64,000 bases of DNA from the NCBI RefSeq assembly GCF_009695745.1, contig NZ_VUNH01000007.1:62001-126000 (forward strand), read 5' to 3'. Below are positions 1 to 8,248 of the stretch, piece after piece; positions within the stretch are counted from its first letter, which is position 1, and each line of letters begins with the position of its first letter. Under the pieces are notes generated by a model, which saw only the letters and a list, made by a program, of their open reading frames with translations, was not told the DNA's origin and ran no database searches. This DNA comes from Pyramidobacter porci. Lineage in GTDB: Bacteria; Synergistota; Synergistia; Synergistales; Dethiosulfovibrionaceae. The position numbers were made by a program, and so were the translations under genes.

Positions 1-17
1 GCAAGGGAGTTCATACT

Positions 18-95
18 GGTTTTCGTTAAAAAGAGCACAGGTTCTTCGCCCTTTTCAGAACGTCGAAGGCACGTCAAAAACCGCATGAAATCGCG
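18..95 (+). repeat. Family A dispersed repeat, copy 1
   Basis: About 78 bp sharing long identical blocks with copies at 1458-1534 (opposite strand) and 29477-29550. Shared blocks include GTTTTCGTtAAAA, AGGTTCTTCGCCCTTTT and GCATGAAATCGCG, with small substitutions between them. It lies downstream of the frameshifted small gene and next to its terminator. No gene is seen in bases 1-110. Confidence 0.7.
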
Positions 96-109
96 CCCTG
101 CCGGTTTAC

Positions 110-184
110 AAAAACGCTCCCTGCCGAAACAGACGGAAAAGAGAACGCCTTTCGTTTTCTTTCCCGTCTGTTTGGCAGGGAGCA
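110..184 (-). terminator. Long hairpin terminator for the GntR gene cluster
   Basis: An imperfect inverted repeat of about 33 nt per arm (116-148 against 151-183; GCTCCCTGCC at the base) with a very short loop. Read on the minus strand it ends in GCGTTTTTG, the usual GC stem plus U tract. It would end transcription of the GntR gene and the small frame after it. Confidence 0.7.
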
Positions 185-242
185 TCGCCAGTTCACTTTC
201 TCGCATAATCTTTCGCGAAGCCGGAGGCGGAGCCTCATCCGC

Positions 243-448
243 TTATTCAGCGCTTGCGCGGAAGGCGGGACGTTCCGTTTTGTCTTCGAGGCGTTCGATC
301 GTGAAGACGTTGGTCGCGTCGACATCGGAGCGGGGCAGAACACGCTCGCCCCCTTGGGCTGGCCGGAGATTTCGCCGCAGCAGCGGAGGCCGTCGAGGTA
401 CAGAAAGGCCATGCGCATGGCCGCCGGTTCACGACGTTTGACGCTCAT
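243..448 (-). pseudogene. Small protein gene with apparent one-base deletion in a C/G run
   Basis: Starts at 448 with an ATG that overlaps the TGA of the GntR gene (ATGA), so it looks translationally coupled. The first 33 codons (MSVKRREPAAMRMAFLYLDG...) have the codon choice of neighbouring genes. After the five-C run at 349-353 (plus strand) sense continues in another frame, ending in FTIERLEDKTERPAFRASAE and a TAA at 243-245. One extra G in the run gives an uninterrupted 68-residue protein. As read, the frame instead runs on through the terminator hairpin to about position 74, which is unlikely for a real gene. No family is recognised. Either a recent frameshift or an assembly error. Confidence 0.5.
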
Positions 449-1119
449 TCTCCGCCGACGCGCAGGCCTTCGTTGCTTTTCAGCGACGTAGCCGACAGCA
501 TCAAATGGACTTTCATGAGCTGCTCCGCCTTGTCGGGGTCATGCGCCAACAGCGCCTTGAGCAGGGCGCGGTGCTCGTCGAGGCTGGGATTGGTGTTCAT
601 GTCGAAGAACGAATCGTAAAAGATCATGTACACGCATGTACGCGCCAGCAGATTGTTGACGAATTCCGCCAGCACGGCGTTGCCGGAGCACTCCGCCAGC
701 GTGCGGTGAAAGCGGTTGTTTACGTCGAGGTAGGCCTCGAAATTGCGCGCGGCGAAAATCTGCTCTTCCTCGTCGATCGTCTGCTGAAGTGTGTTCGCCT
801 GCGCGCCCGTGATGTTGAGGGCCGCCTTGCGCGCCGCCAGGCACTCCAGATATTCGCGCAGTTCGTAAGTATCCATGATTTCTTTCTTGGTCGGCTTGGC
901 CAAACGGGCGCCGGCGTTGGGGATCAGCGTCGCCAGCCCCTCGGCGGTAAGGCGGCGGATCGCCTCGCGCACGGGCGTGCGGCTGACGTCAAGTTCCTGA
1001 GCGATCGCCTCTTCGGTGAGCCGGTCGCCGGGCTGGCGCTTTTTGGCGAAGATCTGGCCGCGCAGATGTCGGTAGACGAAATCCGCGGCAGTCGGGGCGT
1101 AAGCTTCCGGTTCTTTCAT
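445..1119 (-). CDS. GntR-family transcriptional regulator, FadR/FCD subfamily
   Basis: A 224-residue DNA-binding regulator. Residues about 10-72 form the winged helix-turn-helix (QPGDRLTEEAIAQELDVSRT, then PVREAIRRL), and about 80-205 the all-helical FCD ligand domain with its conserved histidines (RFHRTL, EHRALL, KVHLML), which in this family often bind a metal and a small organic acid. The open frame reaches back to 1206, but the ATG at 1119 has AGGAGG eight bases upstream and is preferred. The stop overlaps the start of the next small frame. The ligand and target genes cannot be told from sequence; no metabolic operon is adjacent. Confidence 0.9.
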   Translation of the reverse strand: MKEPEAYAPTAADFVYRHLRGQIFAKKRQPGDRLTEEAIAQELDVSRTPVREAIRRLTAEGLATLIPNAGARLAKPTKKEIMDTYELREYLECLAARKAALNITGAQANTLQQTIDEEEQIFAARNFEAYLDVNNRFHRTLAECSGNAVLAEFVNNLLARTCVYMIFYDSFFDMNTNPSLDEHRALLKALLAHDPDKAEQLMKVHLMLSATSLKSNEGLRVGGE

Positions 1120-1457
1120 TTTCAAAGCCTCCTGCGAGCTGGGCTGAACGGCGGTCGGCCGTTGACTCCGGTCGACGTCGGAATGATTTTCATAATTATA
1201 CACCACATCGCCGCAAGCCGCCTTTTTGCGGATTTTCCGAGATCAATCTTCGCCCAGTTTTTGCAAAAAATGCAATTCTTACATTTTATTGCCGTGGCTT
1301 TGTTTTACCGGATTGTCCCGGCGCTCGCACCCGAACTGGGCAAAGAAAGGGGAAATTTGCGGAGAGCGGGCTTGCGACCGCATGTCGTCTCGTACGCTGA
1401 TCAACGCCGTGGAAATGCCGGGCTGGCGCGCGATCGTGCCGCAAAAAGCGTGCGGCA

Positions 1458-1534
1458 CGCGATTTCATACAATTCTCGACGCCTCTTCGGCGCTCTGAAA
1501 AGGGCGAAGAACCTGTGCCCCTTTTAACGAAAAC
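1458..1534 (-). repeat. Family A dispersed repeat, copy 2
   Basis: Reverse-strand copy of the repeat at 18-95 and 29477-29550. Similarity probably extends to about 1411, because copies 2 and 3 both end near CGCGCCAG and CATTTCCA. The extension contains the inverted repeat CGTGCCGC/GCGGCACG. It fills most of the gap between the GntR gene and the phosphate transporter gene. Confidence 0.75.
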
Positions 1535-1551
1535 GAGGATAACTCCCGATA

Positions 1552-1600
1552 AAAAAACGACAAACGAGTTGGCGGACAAGGCAGCTCGTTCGTCGTTTGA
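1552..1600 (-). terminator. Terminator of the Na/Pi cotransporter gene
   Basis: Inverted repeat CGACAAACGAG...CTCGTTCGTCG. On the minus strand the stem is followed by GTCGTTTTTTTATC, a strong U tract. It sits about 95 bp after the stop of the cotransporter gene. Confidence 0.75.
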
Positions 1601-1693
1601 GTCAAGAATCGGCATCATAGGGCGACGCGATGATCTTCTCCGGTCGTTTTTTTCAGCGTCCTGGCGGCGATGGATACGTCTCTCCGTTTTTCA

Positions 1694-3337
1694 TCACAGT
1701 TCGAACTTTTTGCCCGTTTCCCGGCGTGCCTGAAGACCGGATGTTTCCAGAACGATTTCCGCCACGTTGGTAGCGTGGTCGCCGATGCGCTCCATGTTGC
1801 TGATCAGGTCGATGAAGATCACGCCGGATGAGGGCGTACAGGTCCCGTCGTTGAGGCGCTGCATGTGCATGTGCCGCAGTTGTCTCTCCATGGCGTCGAC
1901 CTCGTCTTCCATCGTCACTGACACCTCGCGGGCCAGTTCGACGTTCTCCGTGCGCAGGGCTTCGAGAGCCTTCTGCACCATCTCACGGACCAGCGCAAGC
2001 ATCGCGGAAAACTCCTGAACGGCGGACGGCGAAAACTCGAGACGGTGGTCCTGAAGGTACTCGTAAAGCTCCATCATGTTCTGGGCATGGTCGCCGATGC
2101 GCTCGATGTCGCTGGAGCCGTTCACGAGAGATTCGAGCAGCGAGGAAAGATGATCGGAGATGTGGCGCTGCCAAAGCCTGGCGGCGAAAGAGGCGACGCG
2201 GCGCGTCAGATCGTTGAGGCCGTCTTCCACCTGATTCAGCTTGGACACGGCCGCCGGATCTTTGGCGGCGAAAGCTTGCCTCACCAAGTCGAGCATTTCC
2301 AGCGCCATGCCGCCCATGTTCAGCAGTTCGTTGCGCACCGCCGTGAGCGCGGCGGCCGGCGACGTGTTCAGCAGACTCTCGTTCAGATAGCGGGCGCCGG
2401 CGTAAACTTTTTCATCCCTGCTCGGGAGCAGCTTCTGAATCAGCCGGGCGAGCACGCTCACAAAGGGCAGCTGGAGCATGGTGTTGACGACGTTGAAGAG
2501 TGTATGGGCGTTGGCCAGCTGGCGGGCGATATTTCCGGACGTGTGCGAGATCAGCGCCGTATAGGGACCAAGCAGCGGCAGGAAGATCATCACGCCAAGC
2601 AGATTGAACAGCACATGCCCTGCGGCGGCCTGCTTAGCCGAGCGGCTCGAACCCAGCGCAGCGATGACGGCGGTGATCGTCGTGCCCAGGTTGTCGCCCA
2701 GCAGAATGGCGATGGCCGACTGAAGCGGCAGCAGCCCCTGCACGGCCATGGCGATAGTGAGGCCGACGGTGGCCGAACTGGACTGCACGGCCATGGTCAG
2801 CAGCGTACCGGCGGCGACGCCCAGCAGCGGATGGGCGGCGAAAGTGAGAAAAAACTGTTTGTTGGCGGCAAGGAAGCCAAGCGCGTGCTCCATCGTGCTC
2901 ATGCCGATGAAGAGCAGGCCGAAGCCGAAGATGCCGTTGCCGATGTAGCGGCGTTTTTTCGAGTGACCGAAGACGGCCAGCAGCATGCCGACGCCCAGCA
3001 GCGGCAGCGCCAGTTCTTTCATGTTGAAGGCGACCAGCTGCGCCGTGACGGTGGTGCCGATGTTGGCTCCCATGATCACGCCGAGCGCCTGCTTCAGCGT
3101 CATCATCCCCGCCTGCACGAAGCTGACCGACATGATCGTCGTGGCGGCGCTGGACTGAATCACCATCGTCACCAGCGTGCCGACCAGCGCGCCCTTGAGC
3201 GGCGTGCTCGTCAGCGACGCGATCAGCGTGCGCATACGGTCGCCCGCCAAGTCCTGCAGGGCGTCACCCATCAGTTTGATACCGTACAGGAACAGCCCGA
3301 CGCCGCCCATGATCTGGAACAAAGTGCTCAAGTTCAT
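1694..3337 (-). CDS. Na/Pi cotransporter family protein with C-terminal PhoU-like domain
   Basis: A 547-residue inner-membrane protein. The first roughly 320 residues hold two copies of the Na/Pi cotransporter repeat, recognisable by the paired QSSAATT and QSSSATVG motifs in hydrophobic surroundings. About residues 340-540 are helical with two PhoU-like repeats (SDIERIGDHAQN and SNMERIGDHATN). Family members move phosphate with sodium; the PhoU-like part probably senses or gates. The start at 3337 has a G-rich ribosome site (GGGGGGAACGA); the in-frame ATG at 3376 has none. It is monocistronic with its own terminator. No phosphate-sensing genes are nearby. Confidence 0.92.
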   Translation of the reverse strand: MNLSTLFQIMGGVGLFLYGIKLMGDALQDLAGDRMRTLIASLTSTPLKGALVGTLVTMVIQSSAATTIMSVSFVQAGMMTLKQALGVIMGANIGTTVTAQLVAFNMKELALPLLGVGMLLAVFGHSKKRRYIGNGIFGFGLLFIGMSTMEHALGFLAANKQFFLTFAAHPLLGVAAGTLLTMAVQSSSATVGLTIAMAVQGLLPLQSAIAILLGDNLGTTITAVIAALGSSRSAKQAAAGHVLFNLLGVMIFLPLLGPYTALISHTSGNIARQLANAHTLFNVVNTMLQLPFVSVLARLIQKLLPSRDEKVYAGARYLNESLLNTSPAAALTAVRNELLNMGGMALEMLDLVRQAFAAKDPAAVSKLNQVEDGLNDLTRRVASFAARLWQRHISDHLSSLLESLVNGSSDIERIGDHAQNMMELYEYLQDHRLEFSPSAVQEFSAMLALVREMVQKALEALRTENVELAREVSVTMEDEVDAMERQLRHMHMQRLNDGTCTPSSGVIFIDLISNMERIGDHATNVAEIVLETSGLQARRETGKKFEL

Positions 3338-3430
3338 TCGTTCCCCCCGTTCTTCATTAAAAAGCGTATCCTTCATGAAAACTACGCTTCTTTGCTTCAG
3401 GGTGCCGACAAGAAGCCAATGACAGAAACG

Positions 3431-4483
3431 TCACCGTTTCCCCGGTTCCGCCGCGGGAAGCTCCGGCGGCAGCGGTTTCAGCGTCGTCTTGAAGGTGCCA
3501 TCGTCGTTGTAACAGCTGGCGACGCGGATCGTGCGGTCAACGATGCGATAGGAAAGTCCTTCAAGCTCGCGGTGCAGCTCGTCGGGAACCAGCGCGTTGG
3601 ATGTCCACGAAAGTTCGACGCCGCGGTTCCACAGTCGGTAGTGAAGCGTGGCGCCGCGCCGGAGATGACCTCCCACGCGGGCGCTGATCACGTCGAAGAG
3701 GGCCAGGTCGAAGCGCTTCAGCACCGCCGTGAGCACGACGCCGGGAGCAAGGCGCTCCTGCGGCTCGTCCACGCCGATCACGTAAAACCCCTCTTCGACG
3801 GCGGCTTCGATGACGCCGTTTCCGGACAGCCCCGCTGCCTGGAAGATCACCTGCGCGCCCTCGTCATGCATGGCACAGGCGATGGCTTTCGCTTTTTGAG
3901 GATCGTTCCAGGACTGGACGCTCCGTTTCAGCAACGTCGCCCGTTCGTCGGCGTCTTTGGCCCCCTGCTCGAAGCCGAGCAGAAAATCCAGCATCACCGG
4001 CGTTTTTTCGCCGCGCTCGCCGAGGATGACGCCGATTTTCCGGGAGTTTCGGCGCGCCGCCAGACGGACGGCCAGCACGCCGGCCAGATAACTGGCCTCG
4101 CTTTGGTGGAACAGCACCGACGAGACCCCGGGATTGACGGATTTCGCGTCGAACAACACAAAATCGGTGCTCTCGTGCGCGCGGGCCGTTGTGTCGACCG
4201 CTTCGGCGAGAGGACTGCCCACGGCGAGCACCAGCTGGTTCCGTCGGGCGGCCTCCGCGACAGTCGACTCGTATTCGGCGCTGTTGTAGTTGCAGAGATA
4301 GCTGGTGATCTTGACGTCCAGTTCCGATTGGGCGCGCTTGAGGCCGCCCTCCGACGAACGGAACATCGAATCCTCGGGACCGCAGGAAAAAACGACCCCG
4401 ATCGGCAGAGGGCGGCGCGCCTGAAGCGGCGCGGCGCTCGCCGACCATACGGCCAGCAGCAGCAAAACGCGAAGAAAACGCAT
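3431..4483 (-). CDS. BMP-family (PnrA/Med-like) substrate-binding protein
   Basis: A 350-residue exported protein. Residues 1-22 (MRFLRVLLLLAVWSASAAPL) form a Sec signal peptide without an obvious lipobox cysteine. The rest follows the periplasmic-binding fold of the BMP family (IGVVFSCG near the N-terminus, GSPLAEAVD, YLAGVLAVRLA, IGVILGERG, VIFQAAGLSGNGVIEAA, VIGVDEPQ). Relatives bind nucleosides for ABC importers. No permease or ATPase is adjacent, so its partner is elsewhere or it is a sensor. The ATG at 4483 was chosen over the longer frame to 4606 because the signal peptide begins there after a purine-rich site. A terminator lies just upstream, so it has its own promoter. Confidence 0.85.
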   Translation of the reverse strand: MRFLRVLLLLAVWSASAAPLQARRPLPIGVVFSCGPEDSMFRSSEGGLKRAQSELDVKITSYLCNYNSAEYESTVAEAARRNQLVLAVGSPLAEAVDTTARAHESTDFVLFDAKSVNPGVSSVLFHQSEASYLAGVLAVRLAARRNSRKIGVILGERGEKTPVMLDFLLGFEQGAKDADERATLLKRSVQSWNDPQKAKAIACAMHDEGAQVIFQAAGLSGNGVIEAAVEEGFYVIGVDEPQERLAPGVVLTAVLKRFDLALFDVISARVGGHLRRGATLHYRLWNRGVELSWTSNALVPDELHRELEGLSYRIVDRTIRVASCYNDDGTFKTTLKPLPPELPAAEPGKR

Positions 4484-4498
4484 CACATCCCGCCTTTC

Positions 4499-4536
4499 AA
4501 AAAAATGCCGGAAGCTCTCGGACTTCCGGCATTTTG
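4499..4536 (-). terminator. Terminator after dgkA
   Basis: Near-perfect hairpin AAAATGCCGGAAG / CTTCCGGCATTTT. On the minus strand the second arm runs into seven Ts. It separates the dapF-dgkA cluster from the BMP gene. Confidence 0.85.
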
Positions 4537-4571
4537 CAGCCGGAAGACAACGGCCTCCCGACCGAGAAAAT

Positions 4572-4904
4572 CTAAAAGAAAAATTCCCGTGCGCAGACCA
4601 GCGCAAACGCCAGGATCGCCGTGCCGCAGGCGAAACTGGCCGCGTCTTTGGCGGCTTTGGCCAGTGGATGCCGTTCCCGCGTGCAGAGATCCACCGTCTT
4701 TTCGATGCCGGTGTTGAGCGCTTCCGTGATCAGCACCAGCAGCCCCCAGGGCAGCGCGGCGCCGAGGGCGGAAAAACCGCGCCGCCAGCACACAGCCGAC
4801 AGCGCGGCAAGCAGCATGACCAGTTCCTGACGGAACGCCGCCTCTTTGAGCAGCACGAGAAAGCCGCCCCAGGAGTACGCCAGCGCCTTGAAAAGATGTC
4901 TCAT
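4572..4904 (-). CDS. dgkA: Diacylglycerol kinase, DgkA type
   Basis: A 110-residue membrane enzyme that phosphorylates diacylglycerol or undecaprenol at the inner membrane, recycling lipid carriers. It shows the family signature EALNTGIEKTVDL followed by AKAAKDAASFACG, with hydrophobic helices at about 30-48, 54-72 and 92-108. Size fits the family (about 110-125). The ATG at 4904 follows a GTG at 4907 in the same frame; either could be used with the AGGAC site upstream. It is the last gene of a minus-strand run dapF / small acidic protein / dgkA and is followed by a clear terminator. Confidence 0.9.
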   Translation of the reverse strand: MRHLFKALAYSWGGFLVLLKEAAFRQELVMLLAALSAVCWRRGFSALGAALPWGLLVLITEALNTGIEKTVDLCTRERHPLAKAAKDAASFACGTAILAFALVCAREFFF

Positions 4905-4965
4905 CACACCACGTCCTGAAAGATTCTGCCGCAGAGCGGAACGCCGCTCCGCGTTTTTTTATTCC

Positions 4966-5172
4966 CTATTCGGGAGTGAAAGTGCTTTCGATGTATTTCT
5001 GTTCCTGATCGAGCTGAAGTTGAATCAGAGCCCATTTCTGCTCTTCGGGGCTCATCTTGCGGAACTCCGCCCAATCGTCGTCTTCGATGACTTCTTCATC
5101 TTCCGCCGGAGGCAGCGCTTCGTCGCGGAGCAGCTCCAGCTCGTCCTTGGAAAGCTCTCGTTTGTCCTTCAT
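4966..5172 (-). CDS. Small acidic protein of unknown function
   Basis: A 68-residue, strongly acidic and hydrophilic protein (many E and D, for example EDEEVIEDDDWAEFRK), predicted helical, with no signal peptide or membrane segment. The ATG at 5172 has GGAG eight bases upstream; the longer frame to 5235 runs into dapF and lacks a better site. It starts 28 bp after the dapF stop and precedes dgkA, so it is probably co-transcribed. No family is recognised. Codon use matches neighbours, which argues for a real gene. Confidence 0.7.
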   Translation of the reverse strand: MKDKRELSKDELELLRDEALPPAEDEEVIEDDDWAEFRKMSPEEQKWALIQLQLDQEQKYIESTFTPE

Positions 5173-5200
5173 GAACTCTTCTCCCCCTTCACTGGTATGA

Positions 5201-6016
5201 TCACGCATCGGGGCCAAGCTCCCCCTTTGCGACAACCGCGGTGTTTCCGCCCAGAGCCGCGCGGAAGCGCCTCCCGTCGAGCCGTTCGAAAGCGACTCGG
5301 TTCGTGCCGCCGGGATTGTGCACTTCGATCGGGCCGTCCATGCCGAACAGCAGGCTAGCCGACAGCGCCGCCGCCACGCCGCCCGTACCGCAGGAATCGG
5401 TAAGATCTTCGACGCCGCGCTCGTAGGTCACGGCCGTCAGCTCGCCGCGCCCGACGGGGCGCGCGAAGTTCACGTTGCAGCCCTGCGGGAACAACGACGC
5501 GTCATGACGGAAGGCGCGGCCGATGCGCCGGCAGTCGTCGCGGCTCAGATCCTCCGGCGCGAACAGCACGAGATGGGGCACGCCCACCCACAAGAAGCAG
5601 CTGCGGAAGGCCGCGCCGTCCATCGTCAGCGGCCGGTCGATCCAGTCCGGCGCGAACGACTGCTCGCCGAGGTCGATCTCGACGAAATTGCCGTCGACGC
5701 GCGCGCGCATCGCGCCCGCCAGCGTCTCGAACGTCATTTCCGCGGGGGCGGCGCCGCGTTCGTAAGCGAAGCGCGCAATGCAGCGCGCGCCGTTGCCGCA
5801 CATTTCGGCTTCCGATCCGTCGGCGTTGAACAGTCTCATGCGGAAATGCGCGCTCGCGGACGGTTCCACGATCAGCAGCCCGTCGGCGCCGACGGACGCG
5901 CGGCGGCGGCAGAGGCGGCGCGCCAGCTCCGCCAGTTCGTGCGCCGGTTTCTGCGCGGCCAGCATGTCGAGCGTGATAAAATCGTTGCCGTTGCCGTTGA
6001 TCTTCCAAAATTCCAT
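5201..6016 (-). CDS. dapF: Diaminopimelate epimerase
   Basis: A 271-residue cytoplasmic enzyme converting LL- to meso-diaminopimelate for lysine and peptidoglycan synthesis. Seen: GNGNDF at the N-terminus, the first catalytic cysteine in MCGNGARC (about residue 72), and the second in DSCGTGGVAAA (about 214). Length is typical. Two ATGs compete: 6022 lies directly on the GGAGG, while 6016 has the ideal seven-base spacing and is chosen. First gene of the dapF / small acidic protein / dgkA run. It implies a meso-DAP cell wall, in keeping with a diderm host. Confidence 0.95.
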   Translation of the reverse strand: MEFWKINGNGNDFITLDMLAAQKPAHELAELARRLCRRRASVGADGLLIVEPSASAHFRMRLFNADGSEAEMCGNGARCIARFAYERGAAPAEMTFETLAGAMRARVDGNFVEIDLGEQSFAPDWIDRPLTMDGAAFRSCFLWVGVPHLVLFAPEDLSRDDCRRIGRAFRHDASLFPQGCNVNFARPVGRGELTAVTYERGVEDLTDSCGTGGVAAALSASLLFGMDGPIEVHNPGGTNRVAFERLDGRRFRAALGGNTAVVAKGELGPDA

Positions 6017-6124
6017 CGTCATTCCTCCGCGAGGCGCTTTATTTTTCCATTCTCATTTTACCTCAAGCGACGCGCTCTGTCCAAAACTTTCCGTTCTGTT
6101 CCGCGCCGTTTCAATTTCGTCCTC

Positions 6125-6153
6125 TGGACAAAGGAAATCCAGTAATATATAAT
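6125..6153 (+). promoter_or_regulatory. Promoter for the CbpA/DnaJ-like gene
   Basis: TGGACA at 6125-6130 and TATAAT at 6148-6153, spaced 17 bp. The transcript would start near 6160, inside an imperfect inverted repeat GGTCAG...CTGACC (about 6157-6196). No CIRCE element (TTAGCACTC inverted repeat) is present. Confidence 0.7.
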
Positions 6154-6212
6154 ATGGTCAGCTTTGGTTAGACGATTGCGAAAATCGGTCTGACCGGTGG
6201 AGGTGTCCGGCT

Positions 6213-7151
6213 ATGAGCATAGCCTACAAAGATTATTACGAAATTCTCGGCGTCTCCAAGACCGCCACGGAACAGGAGATAAAGAGCGCGTACCGCAAGC
6301 TGGCGAAGAAGTATCATCCCGACGTGAACAAAACCCCCGGCGCGGAGCAGAAGTACAAAGACGTGAACGAAGCGTACGAAGTCCTGCACGATCCGGAAAA
6401 GCGCCAGAAGTACGACGCCCTCGGCCCCAATTGGGAAGCCGCCCAGCAGTTCGGCAGACAAGGCGGAGGTTTTCAGGGCTTCGGCGGATTTCCCGGCGGC
6501 GGCGTGCACATGGAGTTCGGCGACGGCGGCGGCTTCAGCGAGTTCTTCCAGACCATTTTCGGCAACATGGGCGGCTCCGCGCGAGGCTTCAGCGCCAGCG
6601 ATCTTTTCGGCGGGCGCGCCCGTACGGCCCGCGGCGAAGACAGCGAAGTGCAGATCACGCTTTCGCTTGCCGACGTGATGGCCGCGCCTCTGAAACGGAG
6701 CATGACGCTCCGCGGCACGGCGGGAGCCCGTACCATCGAAGTGAATCTGCCCCGCGGCATCCGCGAAGGCTCGCGCCTGAAACTGCGCGGCCAGGGGGCG
6801 CCCGGCCGGGGCGGCGGCGAAAGCGGCGACCTGTACGTCGTCGTTCACATCGAAGCGGACAGCCGCTTCGAGATCAGCGGCTACGACCTCACTACCTCCG
6901 TGACCGTGACGCCGTGGGATGCCGTGCTCGGCGGCGCCGTCAGCGTTCCGTCCCCCGAAGGCGCGCTGAAGGTGAAAGTCCCCGCCGGCTCCCAGTCGGG
7001 AACCCGCCTGCGCCTGCACGGCAAAGGGCTGCCCATGCGCGGCGGCAACCTGCGCGGAGATCTGTACGCCACGATCGAGATCAGCGTGCCGCAGAACGTC
7101 TCTTCCCGCGAGCGGGAACTGTGGGAACAGATCAGGGCGCTGCACGCGTAA
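6213..7151 (+). CDS. DnaJ-class co-chaperone, CbpA-like
   Basis: A 312-residue J-domain protein. Residues 5-70 are the J domain with the HPD tripeptide (KKYHPDVNK) that stimulates DnaK ATPase; a Gly/Phe-rich linker follows (FQGFGGFPGGG), then the two beta-sandwich substrate-binding domains (LPRGIREGSRLKLRGQG and VPSPEGALKVKVPAGSQSGT). The four CxxCxGxG zinc repeats of true DnaJ are absent, so this is the type II/CbpA layout. GGAGGT lies nine bases before the ATG. It has its own promoter and terminator and is not linked to dnaK or grpE here. Confidence 0.93.
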   Translation: MSIAYKDYYEILGVSKTATEQEIKSAYRKLAKKYHPDVNKTPGAEQKYKDVNEAYEVLHDPEKRQKYDALGPNWEAAQQFGRQGGGFQGFGGFPGGGVHMEFGDGGGFSEFFQTIFGNMGGSARGFSASDLFGGRARTARGEDSEVQITLSLADVMAAPLKRSMTLRGTAGARTIEVNLPRGIREGSRLKLRGQGAPGRGGGESGDLYVVVHIEADSRFEISGYDLTTSVTVTPWDAVLGGAVSVPSPEGALKVKVPAGSQSGTRLRLHGKGLPMRGGNLRGDLYATIEISVPQNVSSRERELWEQIRALHA

Positions 7152-7179
7152 AAGCTCGGTTCCGTACGGCGCGGAAAAG

Positions 7180-7215
7180 ACGAACGGCCGGCGTTTGCCG
7201 GCGGAATGTTTTTTA
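7180..7215 (+). terminator. Terminator after the CbpA-like gene
   Basis: Stem GCCGGC-gttt-GCCGGC at about 7182-7200 followed by GGAATGTTTTTTAT. Confidence 0.6.
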
Positions 7216-7246
7216 TATGTTCTTTTTGCGGAAGAGGCGGCGAATT

Positions 7247-7275
7247 TTGCCCTTCCGAGAGATACATGATATAAT
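7247..7275 (+). promoter_or_regulatory. Promoter of the superoxide reductase gene
   Basis: TTGCCC at 7247-7252 and TATAAT at 7270-7275 with a 17-bp spacer, about 45 bp before the start codon. Confidence 0.65.
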
Positions 7276-7319
7276 TAGTCGGAGTACAAGAACCAAATCT
7301 ATCCATGGGGGGTAATACG

Positions 7320-7685
7320 ATGAAAATTGGCGAACTGATTCAAAGCGGTGACTGGAAGGGCGAGAAACACGTTCCCGTGATCGAAGCGCCGGCGTCCGTC
7401 AAGGCGGGGGAGACGGCCCACGTGATGCTTTCGGTGGGCAAGGAGATCGCCCATCCCAACACGTTGGAGCACTACATCGCCTGGATCAAGCTTTACTTCA
7501 AGGGCGCGTCCAGCAAGTTCGCCGTCGAACTCGGCGAGCTGACCTTCGACGTCCACGGCGACAACGCCACGGCGCCCAAGGGCTGCCTGCACGTCAAGCT
7601 CAAGGAAAGCGGCACGCTCATCGCCGTGTCTTACTGCAACCTGCACGGCCTCTGGGAGTCCAGCGCCGAGATCGCAGTCGAGTAA
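7320..7685 (+). CDS. Superoxide reductase (neelaredoxin / class II desulfoferrodoxin type)
   Basis: A 121-residue cytoplasmic enzyme that reduces superoxide to peroxide without making oxygen, typical of anaerobes. The iron-centre ligands are visible: EKHVP (Glu and first His), HPNTLEHYI (further His) and SYCNLHGLW near the C-terminus (Cys and His). The N-terminal four-cysteine desulforedoxin domain is absent, so it is the single-centre form. The ATG at 7320 sits after a GGGGGG site; an ATG at 7305 precedes that site and is not used. Single-gene unit with promoter and strong terminator. Confidence 0.93.
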   Translation: MKIGELIQSGDWKGEKHVPVIEAPASVKAGETAHVMLSVGKEIAHPNTLEHYIAWIKLYFKGASSKFAVELGELTFDVHGDNATAPKGCLHVKLKESGTLIAVSYCNLHGLWESSAEIAVE

Positions 7686-7719
7686 TCCGTCTGCGGAACG
7701 CAAAACCGTCAGAAAATAG

Positions 7720-7754
7720 AAAAGCCGGCGATCATCCGATCGCCGGCTTTTTTT
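7720..7754 (+). terminator. Terminator after superoxide reductase
   Basis: AAAAGCCGGCGAT / ATCGCCGGCTTTTTTT, a 13-bp perfect stem with a 6-nt loop and seven Ts. May also serve the small convergent gene on the minus strand. Confidence 0.9.
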
Positions 7755-7823
7755 CGCGTCGAGAGCTCCGCACGCAGGATTTTTTGAAAAAAATCGCGCC
7801 GTTTCCGCGACGCTGGCTCCTTG

Positions 7824-8021
7824 TCAGTCGTCGGCGTAGAATTCGTGGGCGTATTTGCGCCAGAGGAAGAGCGCGGCGGCGGCGCTGAGCGTGCCCAGCA
7901 GCAGCCCCCAGACGATGTAGCTCAGACGGCCTTTGCCGATCAGATAGCCGCCCAAGCCGGCCAGCGCGTAACCGTAGGCGATCAGCGTGCCGATGGAAAG
8001 AAACGTGACGATCAGTCTCAT
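7824..8021 (-). CDS. Small membrane protein, two predicted helices
   Basis: A 65-residue protein with hydrophobic stretches at about 3-25 and 34-54 (YIVWGLLLGTLSAAAALFL) and a charged tail (WRKYAHEFYADD). The layout resembles the small AtpI/AtpZ-like or YtxH-size membrane proteins, but no signature was recognised. The ATG at 8021 has AAGGAGCC five bases upstream, a good site, and codon use is normal. It is convergent with the superoxide reductase gene and divergent from the aminotransferase gene; no ATP synthase genes are nearby. Confidence 0.65.
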   Translation of the reverse strand: MRLIVTFLSIGTLIAYGYALAGLGGYLIGKGRLSYIVWGLLLGTLSAAAALFLWRKYAHEFYADD

Positions 8022-8248
8022 AAAAAGGCTCCTTTGTCCGAACTCTTATAGAAAAAACTTCTCGTCACGTATTGTACCAGTTTCTTCATTCTCTGTGTCA
8101 CGATGCCGCGGCTCGTGATAAAATAAGCTGGCCTGAGAGAAAACGGAGCCGTTGAGGGATAATATTTTATCGCTAAAGCTCGTTTTTAAACGAATAATCC
8201 AGGCGGCCTCTTTTCATGCCGCCGTCCCAGTTCAGAGGAGATGCATCC

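Noticed and set aside
2045-4717. 890-codon open frame on the plus strand across the Na/Pi transporter and BMP genes
   Set aside because: Antisense to two clear genes; composition is R/H/Q/G/D-rich as expected from the complement of GC-rich coding DNA, and no domain is visible.
6157-6196. CIRCE/HrcA operator before the CbpA-like gene
   Set aside because: The inverted repeat present (GGTCAG/CTGACC) does not match the CIRCE sequence.
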